From assembly GCA_963556495.2 (NCBI GenBank), contig OY747702.1, forward strand, positions 878,001-942,000: DNA of 64,000 nucleotides, read 5' to 3'. How positions within the stretch are numbered: position 1 is the stretch's first letter; the number at the start of each line of letters is the position of its first letter. Below the pieces are notes generated by a model. It was not told where the DNA came from. It searched no databases and saw only the letters and a list, made by a program, of their open reading frames with translations. The DNA is from Valencia hispanica (lineage: Eukaryota; Chordata; Actinopteri; Cyprinodontiformes; Valenciidae). Positions 34,044-45,191 of the stretch are shown in pieces. The position numbers and the translations under genes are program-made.

Positions 34044-36165
34044 AAAACCTCTTCTGGGACAGTCAGATCACAATCTTGCTTTTCTCTGTTCAAAATATAA
34101 ACCACTTGTTCATAGACAACCTGTGACAAAACGAACTGTGCGTAAATGGTCACAGGAAACTGAAGAAGCCCTGAAGGATTGTTTTGCGACCACAGACTGG
34201 ATGACTCTTTGCCAAGCACATGGAGAGGACATCAATGCCATGACCGAGTGTGTGACTGACTATATAAACTTTTGTGTGAAGAACAACATCACCTCCAGAA
34301 AAGTGAGATGCTTCCCTAATAACAAACCCTGGATCACCAGTGACCTGAAGGAACTGCTAAACAAGAAAAAAAGAGCCTTCAGGGAGGGAGACAGGGAATT
34401 ACTGAGGAGTATACAGAAGCAATTTAAGGTCAAGATCAGAGACAGCAATGAGGCATACAGGAAGAAGCTGGAGAACAAACTACAGAGGAACAATATCAGA
34501 TATGTCTGGTCAGGAATGAGAAAGATCACATGCTTTAAGGACAGGAAGGATTGGATAGATGGAAGTCTGGACAGAGCCAATGAACTGAACATATTCTTCA
34601 ACAGGTTCAGTTCAGGAACTTGCTTAGCATCCCCCTCTCCTGTTCCCAGCCAAACAGATATCTCACTCTCCTCTGACCAACAGCTTTCCTGTTACACCTC
34701 GGATGTTTTATCCTTTACTTCAGCCATGGACTCTTTTGATTCCACAAGTTTGACTTCAAACAAGTCAGGAAATGCTGCTACCCCCTTTGCCTCTCCCTCC
34801 CACTTGTCTCTCTCCAAAAGTCAGGTGAAGAGGCAGCTGGACAAACTGAACCGGAACAAGGCTGCAGGTCCAGATGGTGTCAGCCCCAGAGTCCTGAAGG
34901 CCTGTGCAGAGCAGCTCTGTGGGATTCTGCAGCACCTCTTCAACCTTAACCTAACTCAGGAGAAGGTTCTAGGGTTGTGGAAGACATCCTGCCATGTTCC
35001 AGTACCAAAGAGAACTCACCCATCAGCCGTCAATGACTATAGACCTGTTGCCCTGACATCCCATATCATGAAGGTCCCGGAGAGACTCCTGTTGGCACCC
35101 CTGAGTAAGCAAACAAGAACGTATCAGGACCCGCTGCAGTTTGCTTATTGCCGTGGAGTTTGAATTGAAGATGCCCTCATCCACCTGCTTCAACCAACCC
35201 ACTGTCATCTGGACAAAGCAGGCAGCGCTGTGAGGATCATGGTCTTTGATTTCTCCAGTGCATTTAACACAATTCAGCCTGATTTGCTTCGTCAGAAACT
35301 TCTGAAGACACAGGTGGAGCCCTCAACACTAGTCTGGATCAGTGACTACCTGACAAACAGACCACAGTTTTTGAGACTGAAGACTTGTGTGTCAAACTAG
35401 GTGGTCAGCAGCAGAGGAGCACCACAGGGGACCATACTCTTATCATTCCTTTTCACTCTGTACACCACAGACTTCCAGTACAAATCAGAGACCTGCCATC
35501 TGCAGAAATACTCAAATGACTGCAATTGACGGGTGTATCAGAGATGGACAAGAAGCTGAATACAGAGAGCTGGTGGACCGCTTTGTGACATGGTGTGGAA
35601 ACAATTGTCTTACCTTGAATGTGAACAAAACAAAGGAGATCATTGTAGCTTTAAGAAGAAAGAGGGATAAGTCAAACACTTTTTCCATCATGGGAAAAGA
35701 AGGGGAGGTGGTTGAGGAGTATAAATACCTCGGAGTTCACCTTGACAGCAGACTGGACTGGAGACTGAACAGTGAAACCGTCTACAAGAAGGGACAGAGC
35801 AGACTGTACTTCTTGAGGAAGCTTAGGTCCTTCAAGGTTTGCAGTAAGTTGCTGCAGATCTTCTACAAATCTGTTCTGGAGAGTTTAATCTCATCAGTCA
35901 TCACCTGTTGGGGTAGCAGCATCAAAACCAGGGATTTAAAAAGGCTAAACAACCTGATAAAGAAGGCTGGTTCTGTTCTGGGGAGCGTCTTCAGTCGGAG
36001 GCTTCTTATCTTTCGCTGCAATACAGACAGCTACAGGAATTCCTTCGTGCCCACAGCCATCATCATCTACAACAACTCCTTAAAGAATTATTTAAATGAG
36101 CTATACCAACACTTAATTTCCCTCTGGGATCAATAAAGTATTTTTGAATTGAATTGAATTTGAAT
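34044..36165 (+). pseudogene. Rex1-2 reverse transcriptase part and 3' end
   Basis: The frames 34036-35163 and 35387-36136 contain LLGQSDHNLAF, RNKAAGPDGVSPRVLKACAE, NDYRPVALTSHIMKV and, in shifted pieces, FDFSSAFNTI, then NVNKTKEIIVALRRKRDK and VEEYKYLGVHLDSRLDWR. Stops lie at about 35161 and 35398, and the YSDD box is altered (YSND, then a shift). About 38 codons found in the intact copy are missing near 35980. The 3' tail ends at 36165. Confidence 0.85.
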
Positions 36166-36446
36166 ATCTGGTGGCTGGATGGGCTCGGGCTGAGGAAGAA
36201 CTTTAAAGAGAAATCCAGGTGAATTTCCTTTGGAGATTTAAACAGACTTAAAGACTTTGTGAAGCTGACATAATGGAAAGAATTTACTCAAGGGACGCGA
36301 AGGCGGGGAACTGGCAGAATTGATTGGTAGGTCATAGGCCAGACAGGGATAAACAACAGGGAAGGTAGAGAGGCGATCAGTTTGGAGACGTGAGGCTTGA
36401 CAGGAAGGATCAAAAGGATGAGCAGTGGTTCAGGATCAGGATGGCG
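36166..36446. other. Unassigned short stretch
   Basis: No recognisable element or gene; it lies between the Rex1-2 tail and the tail of another LINE. Confidence 0.4.
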
Positions 36447-37477
36447 GTAATCAATCAATCAGTCAAACTTTATTTATAAAGCACTTTTCATTCAAACATT
36501 GCAATTTAAAGTGCTTTACAGATTAAAATGACCCCAAATAAACCGCATTCCATTCCCTAACCAAAGATCTAAAAGCCTGATCACAATTATATCTGACCCC
36601 AGTACATTAGTCACTCATTAAAGCAAACACCAGTTTAACACAAATCATTGATAACTTATATACAATTTCTCCAACAAAAAGCTAGGCTTAAAAGGTGAGG
36701 CTTGAGTCTACTCTTGACATGAATGTTCTCTACTGCACTGAGGTCCTCCGGCAGCCTGTTCCAGAGGTGAGGGCCATAGTACTGGAAAGACGCTTCGCCC
36801 TGGGTGCGTGGTGAGTTTAGGGATGACAAGGAGACGGCTGCCAGAGGAGCGCAGAGACCATGAAGGTTCACATGGTAAAAGTAGTTCTGAAAAATTAGAA
36901 GGCCCAAGACCATTAAGACACTAAAAAACCATTAAAATAACCCTAAAATAGATCCTAAAACATATGGGTAGCCAATGCAATTAATTTAAGATGGGTGTAA
37001 TGTGCTTCCGCCTCCTGGTCTCTGTCAGGACAAGTGGTTGTGAATTTTGTAGAAAATGTAAACCTGACATACTCTTTTTGGGAAGACCAGAAAGCAGGAC
37101 ATTGCAGTAATGAATTCTACTGGTGATAAAAGCATCAGTGTCTCCGTTTTGGCCCGAGAGAGAATAGGGAGGATTCTGGCAATGTTCTTTAGATGATAAA
37201 AACCTATTATATTAATGTTTTTAATGTGAGGGATAAAGGTCGGCTCACAATTAAAAATCATGCCCAGGTTCTTCACTTTTAATTAATTATGAAAAGACAG
37301 TGATTGTAGATTTGATAAAATTTTCTCTCTCTGAGCCTCAGGATCGATAACTAAAACTTCAGTTTCATCCTGGTTGAGCTGGAGAACGTTTTCTGCCATC
37401 CAGGATTTGATGCCTAAAATGTAGTTAAAAAGTGCATCCATTGGCCGTACTGGGCGAGGAGGAGGAGTTGCAACCAT
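36447..37477 (-). mobile_element. L2/CR1-like LINE, third family, 3' end
   Basis: Minus-strand frames show LNQDETEVLVIDPEAQREK, KNLGMIFNCEPTFIPHIKN and the C-terminal ASFQYYGPHLWNRLPEDL, the usual C-terminal region of L2/CR1-like LINEs but diverged from the other L2-like copies. The 3' end (left edge, about 36449-36462) is TCAATCAATCAGTCAA, a GATT-type tail. It is 5' truncated at 37477. Confidence 0.75.
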
Positions 37478-37676
37478 TTTTCGTTCTGATTTACTAATTA
37501 GTCCTAGACCAATTGATAGCTACAGTTCTTTTGAACATCTAACCCTTAATTTTCCGCATCCAAGTTGCAAAACATTAAGACCATTTTTGTTTGTGGTTCT
37601 GTATCGTCCACCAGGCCCTTATTCTCAATTCTTGAATCAGATCTCACATTTTTTATCTGATTTAGTTGTTGTGCCA
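37478..37676 (+). pseudogene. L2-b endonuclease part 1
   Basis: Translated blocks LTLNFPHPSCKTLRPF and VVLYRPPGPYSQFLNQISHF match the start of the endonuclease region of this L2 family. It ends at GATTTAGT, where R1 begins. Confidence 0.8.
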
Positions 37677-38564
37677 CAGATAGGTAGGTTTGGGCTTTGA
37701 ATAATTATGAATAATTGCTTAAGGCAATTATTAATCAGATTAATAATTTTATGTACAAATTACCTCGTTTAGGGCACCACCTGGATTCCAGGAATATCAA
37801 TAGCCAAATTGTTCAGTCTCAGTTTATGCTTATCATTACCTGCCTGATAAGGCTGAGATAATTAAACAATATATGAAGTTCTTGGCGTACCTGAACAGCA
37901 AGTTACTACACATGTAGGTGAAATAACAACAACAGTTTTCCAAAATACAAGAGTTAATTACAACAAGAATTCACTTTCAGTTCACATACTTTAATCAAAA
38001 ACTCACCAAACTAGTAAAACACAACTAAACTACTAAGAAAAGAATAACGATAAAAAAAACTCACACTCCGAAGTAAAACAGTAAAAGTGATAGAAATGCA
38101 CAAAAATAGTAACAAACAATAAATTGATAATGATGTCACAGAATGAATATGTTTGCTCAAAGATCAAGGCTTGTATTGAACAGTGTTGGGAATAAAGCTA
38201 AGTTAGTTTTAAACTAATTGCGATTAGTTTAAGACTAATCAGCAGATTCTGCTTTGTTTTCAAACCACCAATTCACAATGCAAAGCAGAAGTGAAGAAAA
38301 ACATTGTTTGGAAGAAGCAATGTTTCACTAAACCATTTACTGAATTAGAAATCAATAACCTTTAGATAATTGATTCAATTTAATAGATCGGTCACCGCAG
38401 TGATTGATCTAATTTAATATTTAGACTTTATGTTGACGTTAACGGCTGTACCAATTATGTCGATCTAATTTAGTATTTTTGACTTACCAAGAAGGCGGTC
38501 TAAAAGATGACTTAAAAGATTAGTTTAGTGTTTAAACTATCTGTTTAAAGTCGATCTCTATTTT

Positions 38565-41500
38565 CAATTCAAATTCAATTCAAAAATACTTTATTGATCC
38601 CAGAGGGAAATTAAGTGTTGGTATAGCTCATATAATTAATTCTTTAAGGAGTTGTTGTAGATGATCATGGCTGTGGGCAGGAAGGATTTCCTGTAGCGGT
38701 CTGTATTGCAGCGAAACTGAAGAAGCCTCCGACTGAAGACGCTCTGTTGTTGTATGACTGTCTCATGAAGAGGATGCTCAGGGTTGTCCATAATTTTTTT
38801 GATTTTATGAAGAATCCTTCTTTGCATTATCATCTCCAGATTTTCCACAGTTGTCCCAAGAACAGATCCAGCCTTCTTTATCAGGTTGTTTAGCCTTTTT
38901 AAATCCCTGGATCTGATGCTGCTACCCCAACAGATGACGGCTGAAGAGATTACACTCTCCACAACAGACTTGTAGAAGATTTGCAGCATCTTGCTGCAAA
39001 CCTTGAAGGACCTAAGCTTCCTCAAGAAGTACAGTCTGCTCTGTCCCTTCTTGTAGACGGCTTCACTGTTGCGCCTCCAGTCCAGTCTGTTGTCAAGGTG
39101 AACTCCGAGGTATTTATATTCCTCAACCACCTCCACTTCTTCTCCCATGATGGAAACAGTTTTTGACTTATCCCTGTTTCTTCTGAAATCTACAATCATC
39201 TCCTTTGTTTTGTTCACATTCAAGGTGAGACGATTGTTTCCACACCATGTCACAAAGCGGTCCACCAGCTCTCTGTATTCAGCTTCTTGTCCATCTCTGA
39301 TACACCCGACAATTGCAGAGTCATCTGAGTATTTCTGCAGATGACAGGTCTCTGATTTGTACTGGAAGTCTGAGGTGTACAGAGTGAAAAGGAATGGTGA
39401 GAGTACGGTCCCCTGTGGTGCTCCTGTGCTACTGACCACCTGGTTTGACACACAATTCTTCAGTCTCACAAACTGTGGTCTGTTTGTCAGGTAGTCATTG
39501 ATCCAGGCGATTGTTGAGGGCTCCACCTGTGTCTTCAGGAGTTTCTGACAAACCAAATCAGGCTGAATTGTGTTAAATGCACTAGAGAAATCAAAGAACA
39601 TGATCCTCACAGTGCTGCCTGCTTTGTCCAGATGACAGTGGGTTGGTTGAAGTAGGTGGATGATGGCATCTTCAACTCCAACTCCACAGCGATAAGCAAA
39701 CTGCAGTGGGTCCTGATATGTTCTTGTTTGCTTACTCAGGGGCGCCAACAGGAGTCTCTCCAGGACCTTCATGATGTGGGATGTCAGGGCAACGGGTCTA
39801 TAGTCATTGATGACTGATGGGTGAGTTCTTTTGGGTACTGGAACAAGGCAGGATGTCTTCCACAACACTGGAACCTTCTCCTGAGTTAGGCTAAGGTTGA
39901 AGATGTGCTGCAGAATCCCACAGAGCTGCTCTGCACAGGCCTTCAGGACTCTGGGGCTGACACCATCTGGACCTGCAGCCTTGTTCCGGTTCAGTTTCTC
40001 CAGCTGCCTCTTCACCTGACTTTTGGAGACAGAGAAGTGGGAGGGGGAGGCAAAGGGGGTAGCAGCACCTCCTGACTTTGTTGAAGTGAAACTTGTGGAA
40101 TCAGAAGAGTCCATGGCTGAGGTGAAGGATAAAACATCCGAGGTGTAACAGGGAAACTGTTGATCAGAGGAGAGCGGGATGTCTGTTTGGCTGGGAACAG
40201 GAGAGGTGGATGCTGAGCTAGTTCCTGAACTGAACCTGTTGAAGAATATGTTCAGTTCATTGGCTCTGTCCAGACTTCCATCTATCCAATCCTTCCTGTC
40301 CTTAAAACCTGTGATCTTTCTCATTCCTGACCAGACATCTCGGATATTGTTCCTCTGTAGTTTCTTCTCCAGCTTCTTCCTGTATGCCTCCTTGCTGTCT
40401 CTGATCTTGACCTTAAGTTGCTTCTGTATACTCCTCAATAATTCCCTGTCTCCCTCCCTGAAGGCTCTTTTTTTCTTGTTCAGCAGTTCCTTCAGGTCAC
40501 TGGTGATCCAGGGTTTGTTATTCGGGAAGCATCTCACTGTTCTGGTGGGGATGATGTTGTCCACACAGAAGTTTATATAGTCAGTCACACACTCAGTCAT
40601 GGCATTGATGTCCTCTCCATGTGCTTGGCAAAGAGTCATCCAGTCTGTGGTTGCAAAACAACCCTGCAGGGCTTCTTCAGCTTCCTGTGACCATTTTCTC
40701 ACAGTTTGTTTTGTCACAGGTTGCCTCTGAACAAGGGGTTTATATTCTGAACATAGAAAAACAAGATTGTGATCTGATTGTCCCAGAGGAGGTCTTGGTT
40801 TGGACGTGTATGAATCTTTTACATTTGCATAAAACAAATCCAAGGTCCTGTTTTCTCTTGTAGAGCAGCTGACAAACTGTTGAAATGTTGGAAGTGTAGT
40901 ACAGAGCGAGGCATGATTAAAATCCCAAGATATTGCCACAAATGCATTGGGGTGCTGTGTCTGTAGCTTAGCAACAATGGAACTGATGACATCACATGCA
41001 TTGTCGGCAACGGCTGAAGGTGGAATGTAAACAACTGCCAAAATTACACTGGTGAACTCTCTTGGTAAATAATATGGACGAAAACTCACTGCCAAGAGTT
41101 CGACATCTGGGCTGCAGAGACGACACTTCACAGTAACATGTCCTGGATGACACCATCTGTTGTTTACAAGCACTGCTACTCCACCACCTTTTCTTTTCCT
41201 GCTCGTCTTCAGATCTCTGTCTGCTCGTACAGTCAGGAAGCCTGGCAGACAGACGTTGGAGTCGGGGATATGATCCAGTAGCCACGTCTCCGTAAAACAC
41301 ATAACACTGCATTCACGGTACTCTGGCTGAGTCCTTGTAAGGGCTTGGAGTTCATCCATCTTGTTAGCCAGTGATCTTACGTTGCCCATTATGATCGATG
41401 GAAGAGAAGGCTTGAACTTCCTCTTTCTCTGTCTCCTTTTCGCTCCTGCTCTGCATCCACGTCTCCTCCTTATCAACTCATCAGGGATTTGTGGCTTCAG

Positions 41501-41780
41501 TTGAGGTATTATTTCAGCTTTTGCGATGTAAATCAGCTGCTCCCGGCTGTAAACCACATTGTTGCCATGGTTACGTATCATAACAAATTGTTAAAAAGGG
41601 AAAAATTTACAGCAAAAATCCTTCCAGCTTCACAGCACCAAAAACTAGAAAGTATACAGATAAAAAAATGCAATCTTCTTTAAGAAAAAAGAGGAACCAA
41701 TGTACAAAAAAACATAACTTAATATGTAACCAACAGAGCCACTCCAACATGCAGCCACCCAGAGCAGCGCAATTCTAGAA
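38565..41780 (-). mobile_element. Rex1-like LINE copy 1, near full length
   Basis: A 3.2-kb LINE inserted in R1, on the minus strand. The 3' end is CCCTCTGGGATCAATAAAG followed by GAATTGAATTTGAATTG. The 5' side has about 200 bases of untranslated sequence. Comparison with R2 shows an uninterrupted R element at this point (TCTATTCAAAATAGAGAT), and only about 3-4 A residues could be duplicated. It carries the single open frame described next. The name Rex1 is from motif recognition. Confidence 0.85.
38636..41581 (-). CDS. Rex1-like endonuclease/reverse transcriptase
   Basis: One uninterrupted frame of 981 codons starting at ATG 41581. The N-terminus has a strongly basic stretch (residues about 38-60, RRRRGCRAGAKRRQRKRKFK). 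An APE-type endonuclease follows (about 65-300): NVRSLANKMDEL, CFTETWLLDH, SWDFNHA (the usual GDFN is WDFN), and GQSDHNLVFL near 268. The RT (about 500-830) has KAAGPDGVSPRVL, NDYRPVALTSHIMKV, FFDFSSAFNTI near 660, GAPQGTVLSPFLFTLY and KYSDDSAIVG near 751 with both aspartates. It would copy its own RNA at a nicked target. No stop or shift is seen, so it may be a recently active copy. The expected residue at WDFN is altered, which could weaken the endonuclease. Confidence 0.85.
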   Translation of the reverse strand: MIRNHGNNVVYSREQLIYIAKAEIIPQLKPQIPDELIRRRRGCRAGAKRRQRKRKFKPSLPSIIMGNVRSLANKMDELQALTRTQPEYRECSVMCFTETWLLDHIPDSNVCLPGFLTVRADRDLKTSRKRKGGGVAVLVNNRWCHPGHVTVKCRLCSPDVELLAVSFRPYYLPREFTSVILAVVYIPPSAVADNACDVISSIVAKLQTQHPNAFVAISWDFNHASLCTTLPTFQQFVSCSTRENRTLDLFYANVKDSYTSKPRPPLGQSDHNLVFLCSEYKPLVQRQPVTKQTVRKWSQEAEEALQGCFATTDWMTLCQAHGEDINAMTECVTDYINFCVDNIIPTRTVRCFPNNKPWITSDLKELLNKKKRAFREGDRELLRSIQKQLKVKIRDSKEAYRKKLEKKLQRNNIRDVWSGMRKITGFKDRKDWIDGSLDRANELNIFFNRFSSGTSSASTSPVPSQTDIPLSSDQQFPCYTSDVLSFTSAMDSSDSTSFTSTKSGGAATPFASPSHFSVSKSQVKRQLEKLNRNKAAGPDGVSPRVLKACAEQLCGILQHIFNLSLTQEKVPVLWKTSCLVPVPKRTHPSVINDYRPVALTSHIMKVLERLLLAPLSKQTRTYQDPLQFAYRCGVGVEDAIIHLLQPTHCHLDKAGSTVRIMFFDFSSAFNTIQPDLVCQKLLKTQVEPSTIAWINDYLTNRPQFVRLKNCVSNQVVSSTGAPQGTVLSPFLFTLYTSDFQYKSETCHLQKYSDDSAIVGCIRDGQEAEYRELVDRFVTWCGNNRLTLNVNKTKEMIVDFRRNRDKSKTVSIMGEEVEVVEEYKYLGVHLDNRLDWRRNSEAVYKKGQSRLYFLRKLRSFKVCSKMLQIFYKSVVESVISSAVICWGSSIRSRDLKRLNNLIKKAGSVLGTTVENLEMIMQRRILHKIKKIMDNPEHPLHETVIQQQSVFSRRLLQFRCNTDRYRKSFLPTAMIIYNNSLKN

Positions 41781-42764
41781 TTTGAATAGCATTGATGGCA
41801 GTCTTTATTGTTCATGAGTAAATTACCATCAATGGTGGGCCCACGTGGTTCACTAGAGCATGTAGCTTACAGCTAACTCACGTGGTGCTGCTTAAAGTCG
41901 CTCTGGATCATTTATTAAACATCAAACTGTCAGATTGAGTAACTTAGGTTGCAGGATATAAAACGACTTTCCATCGGAAACCTCGAAAATCACTGTTTAA
42001 ACCCCCAGGCCGACCGGCCGGTTTGTACCCGAACAATAAATGAAATCTTACACAAAGTAACAAATCACAGTGAAAATAAACAACCCTTAAATCTTGTTTA
42101 AACTAACCTAATCTCGCCTCTGCCCAGACAGACCTTATTGAATGGTTAAAGTTCTCCAGGTTGCTCCGTGGATGATGGGCGAAGCCAAAACAACGTTAGC
42201 CCGCAGGCTAGCCACAGCTACGGTCCGTTAGCAGTGGGAGGAATATAGCTGTTGAATCGCGGGTAGCATTAGCTCGGAACGTCGTGTCATCCTCTTCGGC
42301 TTGCTAAAAAGCGATCAGCTGCACCTCAGTTCACCGACACAGTACCTTCTCTGCAGGTTCAAGATAGCATTGTCCCAGGCTTTGTCGCGGTGGGGTAACG
42401 CTCCAGTCTCGACCCGGTTCTGTGGCATGCGGTAGCTGTTAGCAGCTCGCTTCATACGGCAGCATCTGTTCAGAAAGCAGGGCTCAGGGTGGAACAGTGG
42501 GGTTTATCTCAAAACACTGGGTTTGATTCACCTGATTGATCAGCAGTATTGTCGTCCTCGGAGTGAGTTCCTCTCAGAACTCGCGTCTTTTCCCTCGCCA
42601 GTGAAGGAAGGATTGGAGCTCTCCTGGCGCTGTTTGGCTGAAAGCCAGAACTGAAGAGAGTGTGAAAATCTGTGGCGGTGCCTTATATAACCTCTGGTCT
42701 TCTTCTCCTCCTGTCAGAGCTAGAATGTGGGTTAGCACCACCCAATGGCTGTGTGTCCCTAACA

Positions 42765-42968
42765 TAGTATTAAATACTGATAGGGTCATTATAGTGGGGG
42801 ATTTCAATATTCATGTGGATACTGAAAATGATAGCCTAAATGCAGCCTTTAATGCTATTTTAGACTCAATTGGCTTTCCTCAAAAGGTACAGGTATCGAC
42901 TCGGGTAAACACACTTTGGACCTTGTATTGAAATACGGTATTGAGTGTGAGGAAAAACAGTCCACCCA
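42765..42968 (+). pseudogene. L2-b endonuclease part 2
   Basis: Contains VIIVGDFNIHVDTENDS, the GDFN box of the endonuclease, directly after R1. A frame change lies near 42900. It stops at the solo LTR inserted after ACCCA. Confidence 0.8.
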
Positions 42969-43343
42969 TGTTAGGTTAAAAAGTGGTTGACCTACAATGA
43001 ATCAGACACAAAGGGTCGGAGAGAATATGAAGTCAATAAGCTCTGCAGAGGTAGATGTGGATAATCAGTTCTGCAGAGGGAGACCAGGAAAATACTATAA
43101 GGAATGAGCCAACCGTGTCTGTCTGTTCTCAGCCTCCCAGTGTCATAGTCTCTGGTCTCTGGTCTCAAAGAGCACCCCCTCTGCAGTCTCTCTTTATTTA
43201 GTCACACTTCATTAACATATTAAAAGAACAGAATGTCATGCAAATGAGCATGTGACTGAAACCAAAATGACATTTAAAAAGTACATTAGAAAGACACCCT
43301 AAGAAAATAATAATACAACATTATTATTTTACCTAACAACCCA
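42964..43343. repeat. Solo LTR of the ERV3 family
   Basis: The LTR is 42969-43338 (370 bp), TGTTAGGTTAAAAAG to TTACCTAACA, with duplicated ACCCA at 42964-42968 and 43339-43343. It is nearly identical to both ERV3 LTRs. A single LTR with a clean duplication is the usual product of recombination between the two LTRs of a full element. An ATGCAAAT octamer lies at 43238-43245. Confidence 0.9.
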
Positions 43344-45191
43344 CACAACCCGGTCCTGTCTGACCACTTCTTGATAACTTTTGAATTTACTTTAACTGAC
43401 CATCTTAAATCTGAAAGAAAATTTCATTATAGTAGAGCTTTATCAGACAATGCTGTAACAATTTTTAAAGAATCTGTTCCTGTGTTTCCTCAGTGTCTCA
43501 CAGTAACACAGTGGATAGCAGCAATTATATCTCTAACACTTCAGAAATTGATGGTCTGGTTCACAGCGTTACTTCTTCATTGTGTTTGGCATTAGATAGT
43601 GTAGCCCCCTTAAAAAAGAAAGTGGCTAGGCATAGGAGGCTGACTCCTTGGTTTAACGCAGAGTTGCGTACTTTAAAGCAGAATACTAGGAAGTTGGAGA
43701 GAAAATGGCGCTCTACATACCTAGAGGATTCCTATTTGACCTGGAATAACAATCTACTGCTGTATAAAAAGACCCTTCGACAAGCTAGAACAGCATATTT
43801 TTCATCATTAATAAAAGCGAATACAAACAATCCTAGGTTTCTTTTTAGTACAGTTGCCAAACTTACACAGAGTCATAGCTCTGTTGAGGCACCTATTCCC
43901 CCAGCTCTTAGCAGTGATGATTTTATGGGATTCTTCATAAATAAAATTAATTCTATTAAAAATAAAAATAATTGGCATCCTCCCAAACATGATTACTTCT
44001 TCCTCAGTAAATGAGGCAGCATCAGAAAGAACTATAGAACCTCATTTGTGCTTAGGCTGTTTTGATTCAGTTGAGCTTTCGGAATTATCCAAAATATTAA
44101 CCTCATCTAAACCTTCAACTTGAATGTTGGACCCAATCCCAACCAAATTATTTAAAGAAGTGTTCCATTTGGTTCCTGGCCCCATTTTGGATTTGATGAA
44201 TCTATCCTTAGTAAACGGATACGTACCACAGGAATTTAAAATAGCTGTAATTAAACCTTTACTCAAGAAACTTTCCCTTGATCAAGATGACTTAGTGAAT
44301 TACAGACCTATATCTAACCTTCCTTTCTTATCCAAAATCCTTGAGAAAATTGTTGCTAATCGGGTTAGGGTTCTGTGCTTGGACCAATTGTTTTCACCAT
44401 ATATATGCTTCCAATTGGTAGAATCATTAGATAGCATGGGATAAATATCCACAGCTATGCCGATGATACACAACTATATTTATCCATAAATCCTGATGAA
44501 CCCAGTCAGTTAGGTAGATTACAGGCATGTCTGGAAGACATAAAAACATAGATGACTCTAAACTTTTTGCTCTTAAATTCTGACAAGACAGAAGTTGCTG
44601 TCTTTGGACCAGAAGCTCTAAAAAAGAAACTGCTTAGTCAATCACTTCATCTGGATGGCATTAAATTGGCCTCCAGTAATAACGTAAAGAACCTCGGCGT
44701 TATTTTTGACCAAGACTTGACATTTAAATCCCATATTAAACAGATTTTTAGGATTTCTTTCTTTCACCTCCGAAATATTGCTAAAATTAGAAACATCCTG
44801 TCCAGGAGTGATGCTGAGAAACTAGTCCATGCATTTGTTACCTCAAGGCTGGACTATTGTAATTCTTTACTATCAGGTAGTCCACAAAATGCCATTAAAA
44901 GCCTTCAGTTGATCCAAAATGCGGCAGCAAGAGTTCTGATGAATATTAAAAAGAGAGATCACATTTCTCCTGTTTTAGCTTCCCTTCATTGGCTCCCTGT
45001 TAAATCCAGAATAGAATTTAAGATCCTTCTTCTTACATACAAAGCCCTTAATAATCAAGCTCCATCATACATCAGAGATCTAATTGTTCAATATGTTCCC
45101 AACAGAGCACTTCGCTCTCAGATTGCAGGTTTACTTGTAGTTCCTAGGATTTCTAAAAGTAGAATGGGAGGCAGATCTTTTAGTTATCAGG
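43339..45191 (+). pseudogene. L2-b endonuclease end, linker and RT
   Basis: Blocks NPVLSDHF and LTPWFNAELRTLKQNTRKLE (frame 43493-44014) match the endonuclease-to-RT linker; then VNGYVPQEFKIAVIKPLLKK and [22 protein letters not shown] (to about 44360). Next, an internal deletion of about 110 codons removes the motif A and B region, and sequence resumes at FTIYMLP. The last frame (44552-45217) has the C-terminal part. It ends at 45191, where an unrelated sequence starts. Confidence 0.8.

Larger units (their letters stand above)
24190..36165 (+). mobile_element. Rex1-like LINE copy 2, interrupted by three insertions
   Basis: Pieces at about 24190-24316, 31576-31621, 32217-32825 and 34044-36165 align in order with the intact copy at 38565-41780, on the opposite strand. 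Between them sit ERV2, a TTAA MITE and an L2 fragment. The 3' end has the CCCTCTGGGATCAATAAAGT motif and GAATTG repeats. The exact 5' end is unclear, because similarity to copy 1 fades before about 24190. Confidence 0.85.
37677..42764 (-). mobile_element. R1, 1.9-kb solo-LTR-like element split by Rex1-1
   Basis: Pieces 37677-38564 and 41781-42764 make 1.87 kb with ends TGTTGTGCC...CCCTAACA. It is flanked by TAGT at 37673-37676 and 42765-42768. The same sequence, reversed and uninterrupted apart from a MITE, is at 59882-62440. On the minus strand a TTATATAA box lies about 90 bases from the start and an inverted CCAAT box upstream of it, so the minus strand is the likely sense strand. TG...CA ends and a 4-bp duplication suggest a long LTR left by recombination. 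No protein frame is seen. Confidence 0.7.
37478..45191 (+). mobile_element. L2-like LINE copy b, split in three
   Basis: Pieces at 37478-37676, 42765-42968 and 43339-45191. The first ends in the endonuclease region (VLYRPPGPYSQFLNQ); the second begins LNTDRVIIVGDFNIHVD and ends near GIECEE; the third resumes at NPVLSDHF. R1 and a solo LTR separate them, each with its own target duplication. The 3' end is lost at 45191. Confidence 0.9.

Noticed and set aside
39147..41683. Plus-strand frames inside Rex1-1
   Set aside because: They overlap the 981-codon minus frame and have no recognisable motif.
44042..44266. Minus-strand frame opposite L2-b
   Set aside because: It is a mirror of the L2 RT region; the same antisense peptide recurs at 10450-10854 and 58509-58733.
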